Shown: positions 53,582-61,110 of the stretch, piece after piece | Layout of the letters: each line of letters begins with the position of its first letter | Position numbering within the stretch: the first letter of the stretch is position 1 | DNA from: an uncultured Lachnospiraceae bacterium | GTDB taxonomy: Bacteria > Bacillota > Clostridia > Lachnospirales > Lachnospiraceae | DNA: 64,000 bases | Assembly (NCBI GenBank): GCA_910586705.1 | Contig: CAJUJK010000008.1 | Location: 80,250-144,249, forward strand | Reading direction: 5' to 3' | The notes under the pieces: generated by a model | Told to the model about the DNA's origin: nothing | The model's input: the letters and a program-made list of their open reading frames with translations, nothing else | Databases searched by the model: none | Made by a program: the position numbers and the translations under genes

Positions 53582-56041
53582 ATGAACAGACAGGAATTTC
53601 AAGCTTTGATAAAAGACACGCCCCTGTTTCTGGACGGGGCGACAGGTTCCAATCTTCAAAAACGGGGGATGCCGGCGGGGGTCTGCCCGGAACAGTGGAT
53701 TCTGGAACACAGGGACATTATGATCGGACTGCAGCGGGATTTTGTCGCGACGGGCAGTCATATTGTCTACGCGCCCACGTTTACTGCCAACAGGATCAAA
53801 CTGAAGGAGTACGGTCTGGATGGACAGATCCGGCAGATGAATCATGCACTGGTGGAGATTTCAAGGGAAGCGGTCGGCGGCAAAGCCTATATTGCAGGCG
53901 ATCTGACCATGACCGGGGAGCAGCTCGCTCCCATGGGAAAACTGGATTTTGAAGAACTGGTTGATGTATATAAGGAACAGATCCGCTATCTGGACGAGGC
54001 GGGCGTGGACCTGCTTGTGATCGAGACGATGATGAGTCTGCAGGAGACGAGGGCGGCTGTGATCGCGGCGAAGGAAGTCTGCGACCTCGCCGTGATGGCG
54101 ACGCTGACCTTTGAGGCGGACGGCAGGACACTGTTTGGCACGGATGCGGCTACCGCGGCGGTTGTGCTGGAGAGTCTGGGCGTGGCGGCAGTCGGGACAA
54201 ACTGTTCCACGGGACCCGATAAAATGACAGATACGGTGCGCCGGATGGCGGAGGTCACAGGCATTCCCATTATCGCCAAGCCGAACGCGGGGCTGCCCTC
54301 TCTGGATGAAAACGGCAATACGGTTTATGATATGGGCGCGGCAGAGTTCGGCGGGCATATGCGGGATCTGATATCGGCGGGCGCCTCTGTGATCGGCGGC
54401 TGCTGCGGCACCACGCCGGAACATATCCGTGCCGCGAAGGAAGCGGTGCATGATATGACCGTCATACATCGGGAAAAGCCGAAGAGATGCTTTCTGACCA
54501 GCGAGCGGCTGACGGTGTCCTTCGGGCTGGATGATCCCTTTCTCGTGGTGGGAGAGCGCATCAATCCCACCGGGAAAAAGAAACTGCAGGCGGCGCTCCG
54601 GGAAGGCTCCATGGAAGAGGTGTCAGACTTCGCGGAGGCGCAGGAGGCGTGCGGCGCCAGTATACTGGATGTCAACATGGGCATGGGCGGTATCGACGAA
54701 AAGGCGATGATGTTACGGGCGATAGAGACCATAAGCGGTGTCACAAGCCTGCCCCTTTCCATTGATTCCAGTCATGTGGATGTGCTGGAGGCAGCCCTTC
54801 GCCGGTATCCGGGACGCGCGCTGATCAACTCCATTTCCGGTGAACAGGCGAAGCAGGACGCGCTGCTTGCCGTCGCGAGAAAGTACGGCGCCATGTTTAT
54901 CCTTCTGCCGCTTTCGGACGCGGGACTTCCGAAGGATCTGGCGGAGAAGATTTCGATTATAGAGAGCATACAGGAAAAGGCGCTGGCGCTCGGTATGGCC
55001 AAAGAAGACATTGTGGTGGACGGTCTGGTGACGACGGTGGGAGCCAATAAGAACGCGGCGTTAGAAACCCTTGAGACGATCCGTTACTGTAAGGAGAAGG
55101 GGCTTGCCACGATCTGTGGTCTCTCCAATATTTCCTTCGGACTGCCGGAGAGAGGGTTTGTGAATACCGCCTTTCTTACCATGGCGATTAGAGAGGGGCT
55201 GACTATGGCGATCGCCAATCCCTCGCAGGAACTTCTGATGAGCTGCGCTTTTGCTTCAGATCTTCTTCTGAATAAAGAGGCGGCGGACACGCGCTATATC
55301 CGTCTGATGGACGCCCTCCGGGAAAAGAAAGAGGCGGCGGGAGAGTCCACACCGAAGGAGACGGGCATCCGTCTGAACCGGACGGCGCAGGAAGAACAGG
55401 TTTCCTCGCCGAAGGACAGGCTCCGTGCCGACGTCCTGAAGGGAAAGCGGGAAAGTATCGTTGCAGATACCAGGCAGGCGATGGAGGAAGGCATAGAAGC
55501 GAAAACACTTCTCGACGAGGTGCTTTTGCCTGCCATCAACGAGGTGGGAGAGCTGTTTGACAAAGGCAGGTATTTCCTGCCCCAGTTAATCGCCAGCGCG
55601 GAGGCGATGAAAGCCTCCATCGAATATATGGAGCCGGTTCTTCTGCAGGCAAAGGCGGGAAAGGACATGCCTACCGTGGTGATTGCCACGGTGGAGGGCG
55701 ACATTCATGATATCGGGAAAAATCTGGTGGCGCTGATGCTTAAAAATTACGGGTTCCATGTGATTGATCTGGGCAAGGATGTGCCGAAGGAACGGATCAT
55801 TGAAGCCGCGAGAGAATATAACGCGCAGGTGATTGCGCTGTCGGCGCTGATGACCACTACCATGCAGCAGATGCGCCATGTGATCGACTACGCGAAGGAG
55901 CGGGAGATCGATGCGAAGATCATTGTGGGCGGCGCGGTCATCACCGAAGAGTATGCGCAGGAGATCGGTGCGGACGGCTATTCCAAGGACGCGGCGGACG
56001 CGGTGAAACTGACCCAGAGGCTGCTGGGGCTGGATGGGTAA
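53582..56041 (+). CDS. metH: Cobalamin-dependent methionine synthase lacking the reactivation domain
   Basis: MetH transfers the methyl group of 5-methyl-THF to homocysteine through cob(I)alamin. The 819-residue protein has a homocysteine domain (1-~290) with zinc cysteines in GTNCSTGPD and GGCCGTTPEHI, a pterin-binding domain (~310-570, VGERINPTGKKKLQAAL, DVNMGMGGID), a helical cap (~615-695) and a B12 domain with the cobalt-ligand motif DIHDIGKNLV near residue 706. It stops after the B12 domain, so the SAM-dependent reactivation domain of E. coli MetH is missing, as in other clostridial forms. Its ATG follows CGGAGG. It joins metY in methionine synthesis and shares that gene's hairpin leader. 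Confidence 0.95.
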   Translation: MNRQEFQALIKDTPLFLDGATGSNLQKRGMPAGVCPEQWILEHRDIMIGLQRDFVATGSHIVYAPTFTANRIKLKEYGLDGQIRQMNHALVEISREAVGGKAYIAGDLTMTGEQLAPMGKLDFEELVDVYKEQIRYLDEAGVDLLVIETMMSLQETRAAVIAAKEVCDLAVMATLTFEADGRTLFGTDAATAAVVLESLGVAAVGTNCSTGPDKMTDTVRRMAEVTGIPIIAKPNAGLPSLDENGNTVYDMGAAEFGGHMRDLISAGASVIGGCCGTTPEHIRAAKEAVHDMTVIHREKPKRCFLTSERLTVSFGLDDPFLVVGERINPTGKKKLQAALREGSMEEVSDFAEAQEACGASILDVNMGMGGIDEKAMMLRAIETISGVTSLPLSIDSSHVDVLEAALRRYPGRALINSISGEQAKQDALLAVARKYGAMFILLPLSDAGLPKDLAEKISIIESIQEKALALGMAKEDIVVDGLVTTVGANKNAALETLETIRYCKEKGLATICGLSNISFGLPERGFVNTAFLTMAIREGLTMAIANPSQELLMSCAFASDLLLNKEAADTRYIRLMDALREKKEAAGESTPKETGIRLNRTAQEEQVSSPKDRLRADVLKGKRESIVADTRQAMEEGIEAKTLLDEVLLPAINEVGELFDKGRYFLPQLIASAEAMKASIEYMEPVLLQAKAGKDMPTVVIATVEGDIHDIGKNLVALMLKNYGFHVIDLGKDVPKERIIEAAREYNAQVIALSALMTTTMQQMRHVIDYAKEREIDAKIIVGGAVITEEYAQEIGADGYSKDAADAVKLTQRLLGLDG

Positions 56042-56139
56042 TATAAATGATGTAATCGGTTTTAGAAAATCCTGCATGGCAGCTGTGAAGGTACAAAACA
56101 GTTACGATCAGAAAATAGACAGAGGAGAGGATAACGTAT

Positions 56140-57759
56140 ATGATAGGTGCAGATGCAATCGTAAAATGTCTGGAAGAGGAGGGCGTTGAATATGTGTTCG
56201 GTTATCCGGGCGTGGCGATATGCCCTTTTTACAACAGCATATTGGAGTCCGATATCCAGACCATCCTGATCCGCACGGAGCAGAATGCCGCCCATGCGGC
56301 AAGCGGACTGGCAAGAGTTTCGGGGAAGGTGGGCGTGTGTGCCGTGACTTCCGGTCCCGGTGCGACGAATCTGATTACGGGTGTCGCCACCGCCTTTGCG
56401 GACAGCATACCGCTCGTGTGTATCACGGGACAGGTGAACAGCGAACTGCTCGGTTCCGACGTGTTTCAGGAGGCGGACATCACAGGCGCGGTGGAGTCTT
56501 TTGTCAAATACAGCTATCTGGTGAAAGATGCGGCGGATATTCCGCAGATTTTTAAGGAGGCTTTCCATCTGGCATCCACGGGGCGCAAAGGTCCCGTGCT
56601 GATCGACGTTCCCATTGATATCCAGAATGCGCCCGTCGGAAAATTCAAATATCCCGACGAGGTCAATATGCGAACATACAAGCCCACGGTGAAGGGCAAT
56701 ATGGCGCAGATTAAAAAGGTGATCAAAGAACTGGCAAAGGCAAAACGTCCCCTGATCTGTGCGGGCGGCGGTGTGCTCTTAAGTCAGGCGGAAGAGGCGC
56801 TCCGGGCATTCTCGGAAAAATACCGCATTCCCGTGGTTTCCACCATGATGGGAATCGGCGCCATGCCCACCGAGCATCCCATGTATTACGGTATGGTGGG
56901 CAATAACGGCAAACCTTTTGCCAACCGTGCCATGAACGAGTCGGACCTGCTTCTTATGGTGGGCGCGCGTGTTGCCGACCGGGCGGTGAACCAGCCCGAT
57001 GTGATCACGGAAAACAAAGTGCTTGTCCACATTGACGTGGACCCGGCGGAGATCGGGAAAAACGTAGGACCCGCCATTCCTCTGGTGGGGGATGCGAAGC
57101 ATATCTTTGAGGACATCGAGACGCAGGAGTTTACCTGTGAGCATGAAGAGTGGATTCAGACGTTAAATACCTACCGGGATACCATGCAGCCGATCAGAAA
57201 GCCAAACCCGGACTATGTGGATCCGGCGGCGTTTATCACCATGCTTTCCCGGGAGATGGAGGAGAACGCGGTTTACGTGGCGGATGTGGGACAGAACCAG
57301 ATCTGGTCCTGCGGTTATCACATTGTGAAAAAAGGACGGTTCCTTACGACCGGCGGCATGGGCACTATGGGATATTCGATTCCCGCGGCGATGGGCGCGA
57401 AACTGGCGGACAGAAGCCGTCAGGTGGTGGCTGTGTGCGGCGACGGCTCTTTCCAGATGTCCATGATGGAGCTGGCGACCATGCGGCAGTTTGACGTGCC
57501 CGTGAAGATCATTGTCCTGAAAAATAATTATCTCGGCATGGTGCGCGAATACCAGCACTACACCTACAAAGACAACTATTCCGTGGTAGATTTGTCGGGA
57601 AGCCCCGACCTTTCCAAGCTCTCGGAGGCGTTCGGACTTAAGTTTATGCGGCAGGAGACCATGGAGGGGGCGCAGGAGACCATCAGGGCATTTCTGGAGA
57701 AGGACGAGTCGGTGCTTCTGGAATGCCTGATCGACCCGATGGATCTGGTAAAAGCGTGA
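56140..57759 (+). CDS. ilvB: Acetolactate synthase, catalytic subunit
   Basis: A ThDP-dependent enzyme condensing two pyruvates (or pyruvate and 2-oxobutyrate) for valine, leucine and isoleucine synthesis. The 539-residue protein has VFGYPGVAICPFYNSI, catalytic E47 in RTEQNAAHAA, VTSGPGATNLITGVATA and the ThDP motif starting GDGSFQMSMMELAT near residue 433, ending with LKNNYLGMVREYQ. It is slightly shorter than the usual ~560 residues. Two small regulatory subunits follow in tandem, and ilvC after them; no T-box leader is visible in the 98 bases upstream. Confidence 0.95.
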   Translation: MIGADAIVKCLEEEGVEYVFGYPGVAICPFYNSILESDIQTILIRTEQNAAHAASGLARVSGKVGVCAVTSGPGATNLITGVATAFADSIPLVCITGQVNSELLGSDVFQEADITGAVESFVKYSYLVKDAADIPQIFKEAFHLASTGRKGPVLIDVPIDIQNAPVGKFKYPDEVNMRTYKPTVKGNMAQIKKVIKELAKAKRPLICAGGGVLLSQAEEALRAFSEKYRIPVVSTMMGIGAMPTEHPMYYGMVGNNGKPFANRAMNESDLLLMVGARVADRAVNQPDVITENKVLVHIDVDPAEIGKNVGPAIPLVGDAKHIFEDIETQEFTCEHEEWIQTLNTYRDTMQPIRKPNPDYVDPAAFITMLSREMEENAVYVADVGQNQIWSCGYHIVKKGRFLTTGGMGTMGYSIPAAMGAKLADRSRQVVAVCGDGSFQMSMMELATMRQFDVPVKIIVLKNNYLGMVREYQHYTYKDNYSVVDLSGSPDLSKLSEAFGLKFMRQETMEGAQETIRAFLEKDESVLLECLIDPMDLVKA

Positions 57760-57776
57760 GAAGTAAATCTAAAGAC

Positions 57777-57848
57777 GTCCCGCCATAGGACGGGACGACA
57801 GGAGGTACTATGTCTCGCGCAGGAGAATGTCCAAAAGAGGCATTCTCC
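57777..57848. repeat. Hairpin element between ilvB and ilvN (copy C)
   Basis: GTCCCG/CGGGAC (57777-57782/57791-57796), then a block closely matching 8475-8534 upstream of metY, including CTATGTCTCGCG, then GGAGAATG/CATTCTCC (57822-57829/57841-57848) with loop-proximal wobble pairs. It ends 20 bases before the ilvN ribosome site. Confidence 0.8.
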
Positions 57849-57878
57849 GTATGATAGAATGTATTTATGGAGGATGAA

Positions 57879-58367
57879 ATGAAAAAAATATATTCCGTAT
57901 TGGTTGAAAACAGATCGGGTGTGCTGTGCAAGGTGGCTGGTCTGTTTTCAAGAAGATGTTTTAATATCGACTCTCTGGCAGTCGGGGAGACGGAGGATAC
58001 CGCAGTTTCCCGCATGACCATTGTCAGCTCCGGGGATGAGCGCACCATCGAGCAGATCGAGAAACAGCTCAACAAAAAGATCGACGTGATCAAGGTGAAA
58101 ACCTTTGACGAGCCGGCAAGCGTGAGCAGGGAGCTTATGCTGATGAAGGTGAAATACAACAAAAACAACAGGCGCGACATCATGGAGACGTGCGACATCA
58201 TGCACGCCGATATCGTGGATATGTCCAAAAACATGCTGATCATCCAGATATGTGATGTGCCCGAGCGGATTAAACTTTTTATCAGCATGATGCAGGGAAT
58301 CAGTATCGTGGAGATGGCACGCACGGGCACGCTGGCGCTGCAGAAGTGTCTGGAGGCGGATGAATAG
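57879..58367 (+). CDS. ilvN: Acetolactate synthase small subunit, first copy
   Basis: The regulatory ACT-domain subunit that confers branched-chain amino-acid feedback on IlvB. The 162-residue protein has an N-terminal ACT domain (YSVLVENRSGVLCKVAGLFS, FNIDSLAVGETEDTAVSRM) and a C-terminal dimerisation domain (ELMLMKVKYNKNNRRDIM, EMARTGTLALQKC). ATG 57879 follows GGAGG at 57869-57873. It is clearly homologous to the next gene but diverged, and it has CF where the second copy has GY before NIDS. Confidence 0.93.
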   Translation: MKKIYSVLVENRSGVLCKVAGLFSRRCFNIDSLAVGETEDTAVSRMTIVSSGDERTIEQIEKQLNKKIDVIKVKTFDEPASVSRELMLMKVKYNKNNRRDIMETCDIMHADIVDMSKNMLIIQICDVPERIKLFISMMQGISIVEMARTGTLALQKCLEADE

Positions 58368-58368
58368 G

Positions 58369-58397
58369 TTGACTTTTCGCCCTTAAGTTGCTACAAT
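58369..58397 (+). promoter_or_regulatory. Internal promoter before the second ilvN
   Basis: TTGACT (58369-58374), 17 bp, TACAAT (58392-58397), starting one base after the first ilvN stop codon. It could express the second small subunit and ilvC apart from ilvB. Confidence 0.6.
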
Positions 58398-58456
58398 TAT
58401 TGACAGTGTTTAACGTGAAAAGTGCGCTGACGGGAGTCGGAAGGAAGGGTGCTTGT

Positions 58457-58957
58457 ATGCAGAAAAAGGTTTTTCAGTTGTTGGTTGACAATACATCTGG
58501 TGTTCTGAGCCGTATTGCAGGGCTGTTTTCCAGACGCGGTTACAATATTGACAGCATTACCGCGGGCATGACGGCGGATCCGCGCTATACCCGCATTACG
58601 ATCGTAACTTCCGGGGATGACGAGATCCTTGAGCAGATCGAGAAGCAGGTGGCGAAGCTTGTGGATGTGCGGGATATCAAGGAGCTGAAGCCCGGGGAGA
58701 GCGTGTACCGTGAGCTGGCGCTGATCAAAGTGAGGGTCAACTCCGCCAGAGACCGTATGGACGTGCTTGCGGTGGCGAATGCCTACCGTGCGGACCCCGT
58801 GGACGTTTCCCCCGGCAGCATCACGATTGAACTGATCGGCGATCAGGAAAAGATTGACGCTTTTATCGCGGTTCTTGACGGCTATGAGATTCTGGAGCTG
58901 GCGCGCACCGGCATCGCGGGGTTAAGCCGCGGCATTGAGAACGTAACCTATCTATAA
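58457..58957 (+). CDS. ilvN: Acetolactate synthase small subunit, second copy
   Basis: A second ACT-domain small subunit of 166 residues: FQLLVDNTSGVLSRIAGLFS, GYNIDSITAGMTADPRYTRI, then a C-terminal domain ending ARTGIAGLSRGIENVTYL. It is closer to the standard IlvH pattern (GYNIDS, TARTG-like end) than the first copy, so this may be the main regulator and the first a divergent paralogue. ATG 58457 follows GGAAGGG; the open frame to 58388 would begin inside the promoter. It precedes ilvC by 172 bases. Confidence 0.93.
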   Translation: MQKKVFQLLVDNTSGVLSRIAGLFSRRGYNIDSITAGMTADPRYTRITIVTSGDDEILEQIEKQVAKLVDVRDIKELKPGESVYRELALIKVRVNSARDRMDVLAVANAYRADPVDVSPGSITIELIGDQEKIDAFIAVLDGYEILELARTGIAGLSRGIENVTYL

Positions 58958-58960
58958 AAA

Positions 58961-59003
58961 ATCGTCGCCAGACAGCGGCGATTCAAAGAATGCTACGCAT
59001 TCT
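58961..59003. repeat. Hairpins between ilvN and ilvC (copy F)
   Basis: TCGCC/GGCGA (from 58965) and AGAATGC/GCATTCT (58987-58993/58997-59003). The first contains TCGCCAGACAGCGG, also found after icd at 743-756. The remaining ~125 bases before ilvC hold an AAGGG-GCAA-CCCTT mini-hairpin but no T-box or riboswitch that I recognise. Confidence 0.55.
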
Positions 59004-59129
59004 CCTTAAATGGTTCACGCCGTCGCGCGGTTTGCGTTGTCACATATTCAGTTAGCTCAAGGGGCAACCCTTTCAGTTATATGATATCAAGTTATACTAC
59101 AAATTTATTTTTAGACGGAGGAAAGAAAA

Positions 59130-60146
59130 ATGGCAAAAATTTTCTATCAGGAAGACTGTAATTTATCCCTTCTGGACGGCAAGACAATCGCGGTGATCGG
59201 ATACGGCAGTCAGGGACATGCACATGCGCTGAATGCGAAGGAATCCGGCTGTCACGTAATTATCGGTCTTTACGAGGGTTCCAAGTCATGGGCGAAGGCT
59301 GAAGCACAGGGCTTCGAGGTATATACGGCGGCTGAGGCTGCCAAGAAGGCGGATATCATTATGATCCTCATCAACGATGAGCTGCAGGCGTCTATGTACA
59401 AGAAGGACATCGAGCCGAACCTTGAACCCGGCAATATGCTGATGTTTGCACACGGCTTCAACATTCATTTCGGCTGTATCGTACCGCCCAAGGATGTGGA
59501 TGTGACCATGATCGCACCTAAGGGTCCCGGCCACACCGTAAGAAGCGAGTATCAGGCTGGCAAGGGCGTTCCCTGTCTGGTGGCTGTTCATCAAGATGCT
59601 ACCGGCAAGGCACAGGATATGGCTCTGGCTTATGCGCTGGCAATCGGCGGCGCGAGAGCAGGTGTTCTGGAGACCACGTTCCGCACCGAGACCGAGACAG
59701 ACCTCTTCGGTGAGCAGGCAGTTCTGTGCGGCGGCGTATGCGCGCTGATGCAGGCAGGCTTCGAGACGCTCGTCGAGGCTGGATATGATCCGAGAAACGC
59801 GTACTTTGAGTGTATCCATGAGATGAAGCTGATCGTAGACCTGATCTACCAGTCCGGTTTTGCAGGCATGAGATATTCCATCTCCAACACCGCTGAGTAC
59901 GGCGACTACATCACGGGTCCGAAGATCATCACCGAGGACACAAAGAAGGCAATGAAGAAGATTCTCTCCGACATTCAGGACGGTACTTTTGCGAAAGACT
60001 TCCTGCTTGACATGTCTTCCGCAGGCGGACAGGTACACTTCAAGGCGATGCGCAAGCTTGCTTCCGAGCATTCTTCTGAGGTTGTCGGCGAGGAGATCAG
60101 AAAGCTTTACAGTTGGAACGGCGAGGACAAGCTGATCAACAACTAA
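59130..60146 (+). CDS. ilvC: Ketol-acid reductoisomerase
   Basis: The enzyme converts 2-acetolactate (or acetohydroxybutyrate) to the dihydroxy acid using NAD(P)H and Mg2+. The 338-residue length is that of class I KARI. It has a Rossmann fold IAVIGYGSQGHAHALNAKESG-type segment (residues ~18-38), IAPKGPGHTVR, the metal-binding TETDLFGEQAVLCGGV and ISNTAEYGDYITGP. GGAGGAAAGAAAA precedes the ATG. Codons look more biased than neighbours (many GGT, AAG, GCA), as in strongly expressed genes. A terminator follows. Confidence 0.98.
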   Translation: MAKIFYQEDCNLSLLDGKTIAVIGYGSQGHAHALNAKESGCHVIIGLYEGSKSWAKAEAQGFEVYTAAEAAKKADIIMILINDELQASMYKKDIEPNLEPGNMLMFAHGFNIHFGCIVPPKDVDVTMIAPKGPGHTVRSEYQAGKGVPCLVAVHQDATGKAQDMALAYALAIGGARAGVLETTFRTETETDLFGEQAVLCGGVCALMQAGFETLVEAGYDPRNAYFECIHEMKLIVDLIYQSGFAGMRYSISNTAEYGDYITGPKIITEDTKKAMKKILSDIQDGTFAKDFLLDMSSAGGQVHFKAMRKLASEHSSEVVGEEIRKLYSWNGEDKLINN

Positions 60147-60218
60147 GCTGTTTCTGTATGCGCATGTGCCGGATGGCATGACATATGTGCGGTGAAAGGT
60201 TGAGAATAGGAAAAGCAG

Positions 60219-60263
60219 AGGCATTCCGCCGGTTCGTCCGGCAAGGGGTGCCTTTCTTCTTTT
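60219..60263 (+). terminator. Terminator after ilvC
   Basis: AGGCATTCC (60219-60227) pairs with GGGGTGCCT (60245-60253, two G-U), enclosing GCCGG/CCGGC with a TTCGT loop; TTCTTCTTTT follows. Confidence 0.82.
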
Positions 60264-60306
60264 GGGATGCTGCTTAAATAGATATTTTGGTATTTTACAG
60301 GTTTTG

Positions 60307-60361
60307 TTTAGAATTTCTTAAGAACTGACAGCGGTTTCTGTTTAGAATCGTCGTTTATACT
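60307..60361 (+). promoter_or_regulatory. Response-regulator promoter with direct repeats
   Basis: TTTAGAA (60307-60313) and TTAAGAA (60318-60324) are spaced 11 bp, typical of OmpR-family binding sites; the second lies 38 bp before the -10 box TATACT (60356-60361). TGTTTAGAAT occurs at 60305-60314 and again at 60339-60348. No good -35 is present, so the promoter may need activation, perhaps by the product itself. Confidence 0.5.
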
Positions 60362-60399
60362 GGTAACCATAGAAAAGAGAAGTGAGTGAGGAGCGGACA

Positions 60400-61110
60400 A
60401 TGGACTATCATATTTTGATCGTGGAGGATGACAAGGACATCCGTGAGGGTATAGAAATCTATCTGAAAAATCAGGGCTATATCGTTTTTCAGGCGGCGGA
60501 TGGCGTGGAGGGGCTTTCCGTGATCGAAAAGGAGACCATCCATCTGGCGATTGTGGATGTGATGATGCCCCGGATGGACGGGATCAATATGATGATGCGG
60601 GTGCGGGAGCTGGGGTATGAGTTCCCGGTAATCATGCTCTCCGCCAAATCGGAGGAAGTGGATAAGATCATGGGGTTAAATATGGGGGCGGACGACTATG
60701 TGACGAAACCCTTTACCACCATGGAACTTCTCGCCAGAGTCAATTCCCATTTACGGCGTTACAGCCGCTTTCTGGAAATGAAAGACGGAAAAAAGGCGGA
60801 GGACGAGGAGCGCGTCTATACAATTGGCGGACTGGAAGTGCACGAGGATACGGTCGAGGTGTTTCTGGACGGCAATCCCGTGAAACTGACGCCGACAGAG
60901 TTTAAAATCCTTCTGCTTTTGATTAAGAGTCCGGGCAGAGTCTATTCCGCGGAGGAGATTTATGAGAGGGTCTGGAACGAACAGGCGATTAACACGGACA
61001 CAATTATGGTACATGTCAGAAAAATCCGGGAGAAAATTGAAATGAATCCCCGGGAACCAAAATATCTGAAGGTGGTGTGGGGCGTTGGATACAAAATTGA
61101 CAAACAGTGA
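60400..61110 (+). CDS. OmpR-family response regulator
   Basis: The 236-residue protein has a receiver domain with acidic pocket EDDKD, phosphoryl-accepting D53 in VDVMMPRMDG and K in DDYVTKPF, then an OmpR/PhoB winged-helix domain (LTPTEFKILLLLIKSPGRVY, NTDTIMVHVRKIREKIE, VVWGVGYKID). ATG 60400 follows GAGGAG. It overlaps the histidine kinase gene, its evident partner. Its promoter carries 11-bp-spaced repeats suited to autoregulation. Confidence 0.96.
   Translation: MDYHILIVEDDKDIREGIEIYLKNQGYIVFQAADGVEGLSVIEKETIHLAIVDVMMPRMDGINMMMRVRELGYEFPVIMLSAKSEEVDKIMGLNMGADDYVTKPFTTMELLARVNSHLRRYSRFLEMKDGKKAEDEERVYTIGGLEVHEDTVEVFLDGNPVKLTPTEFKILLLLIKSPGRVYSAEEIYERVWNEQAINTDTIMVHVRKIREKIEMNPREPKYLKVVWGVGYKIDKQ

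Noticed and set aside
58958..59129. Riboswitch or T-box leader before ilvC
   Set aside because: The segment has small hairpins and an AAGGG-GCAA-CCCTT mini-stem, but no conserved T-box sequence or terminator/antiterminator pair.
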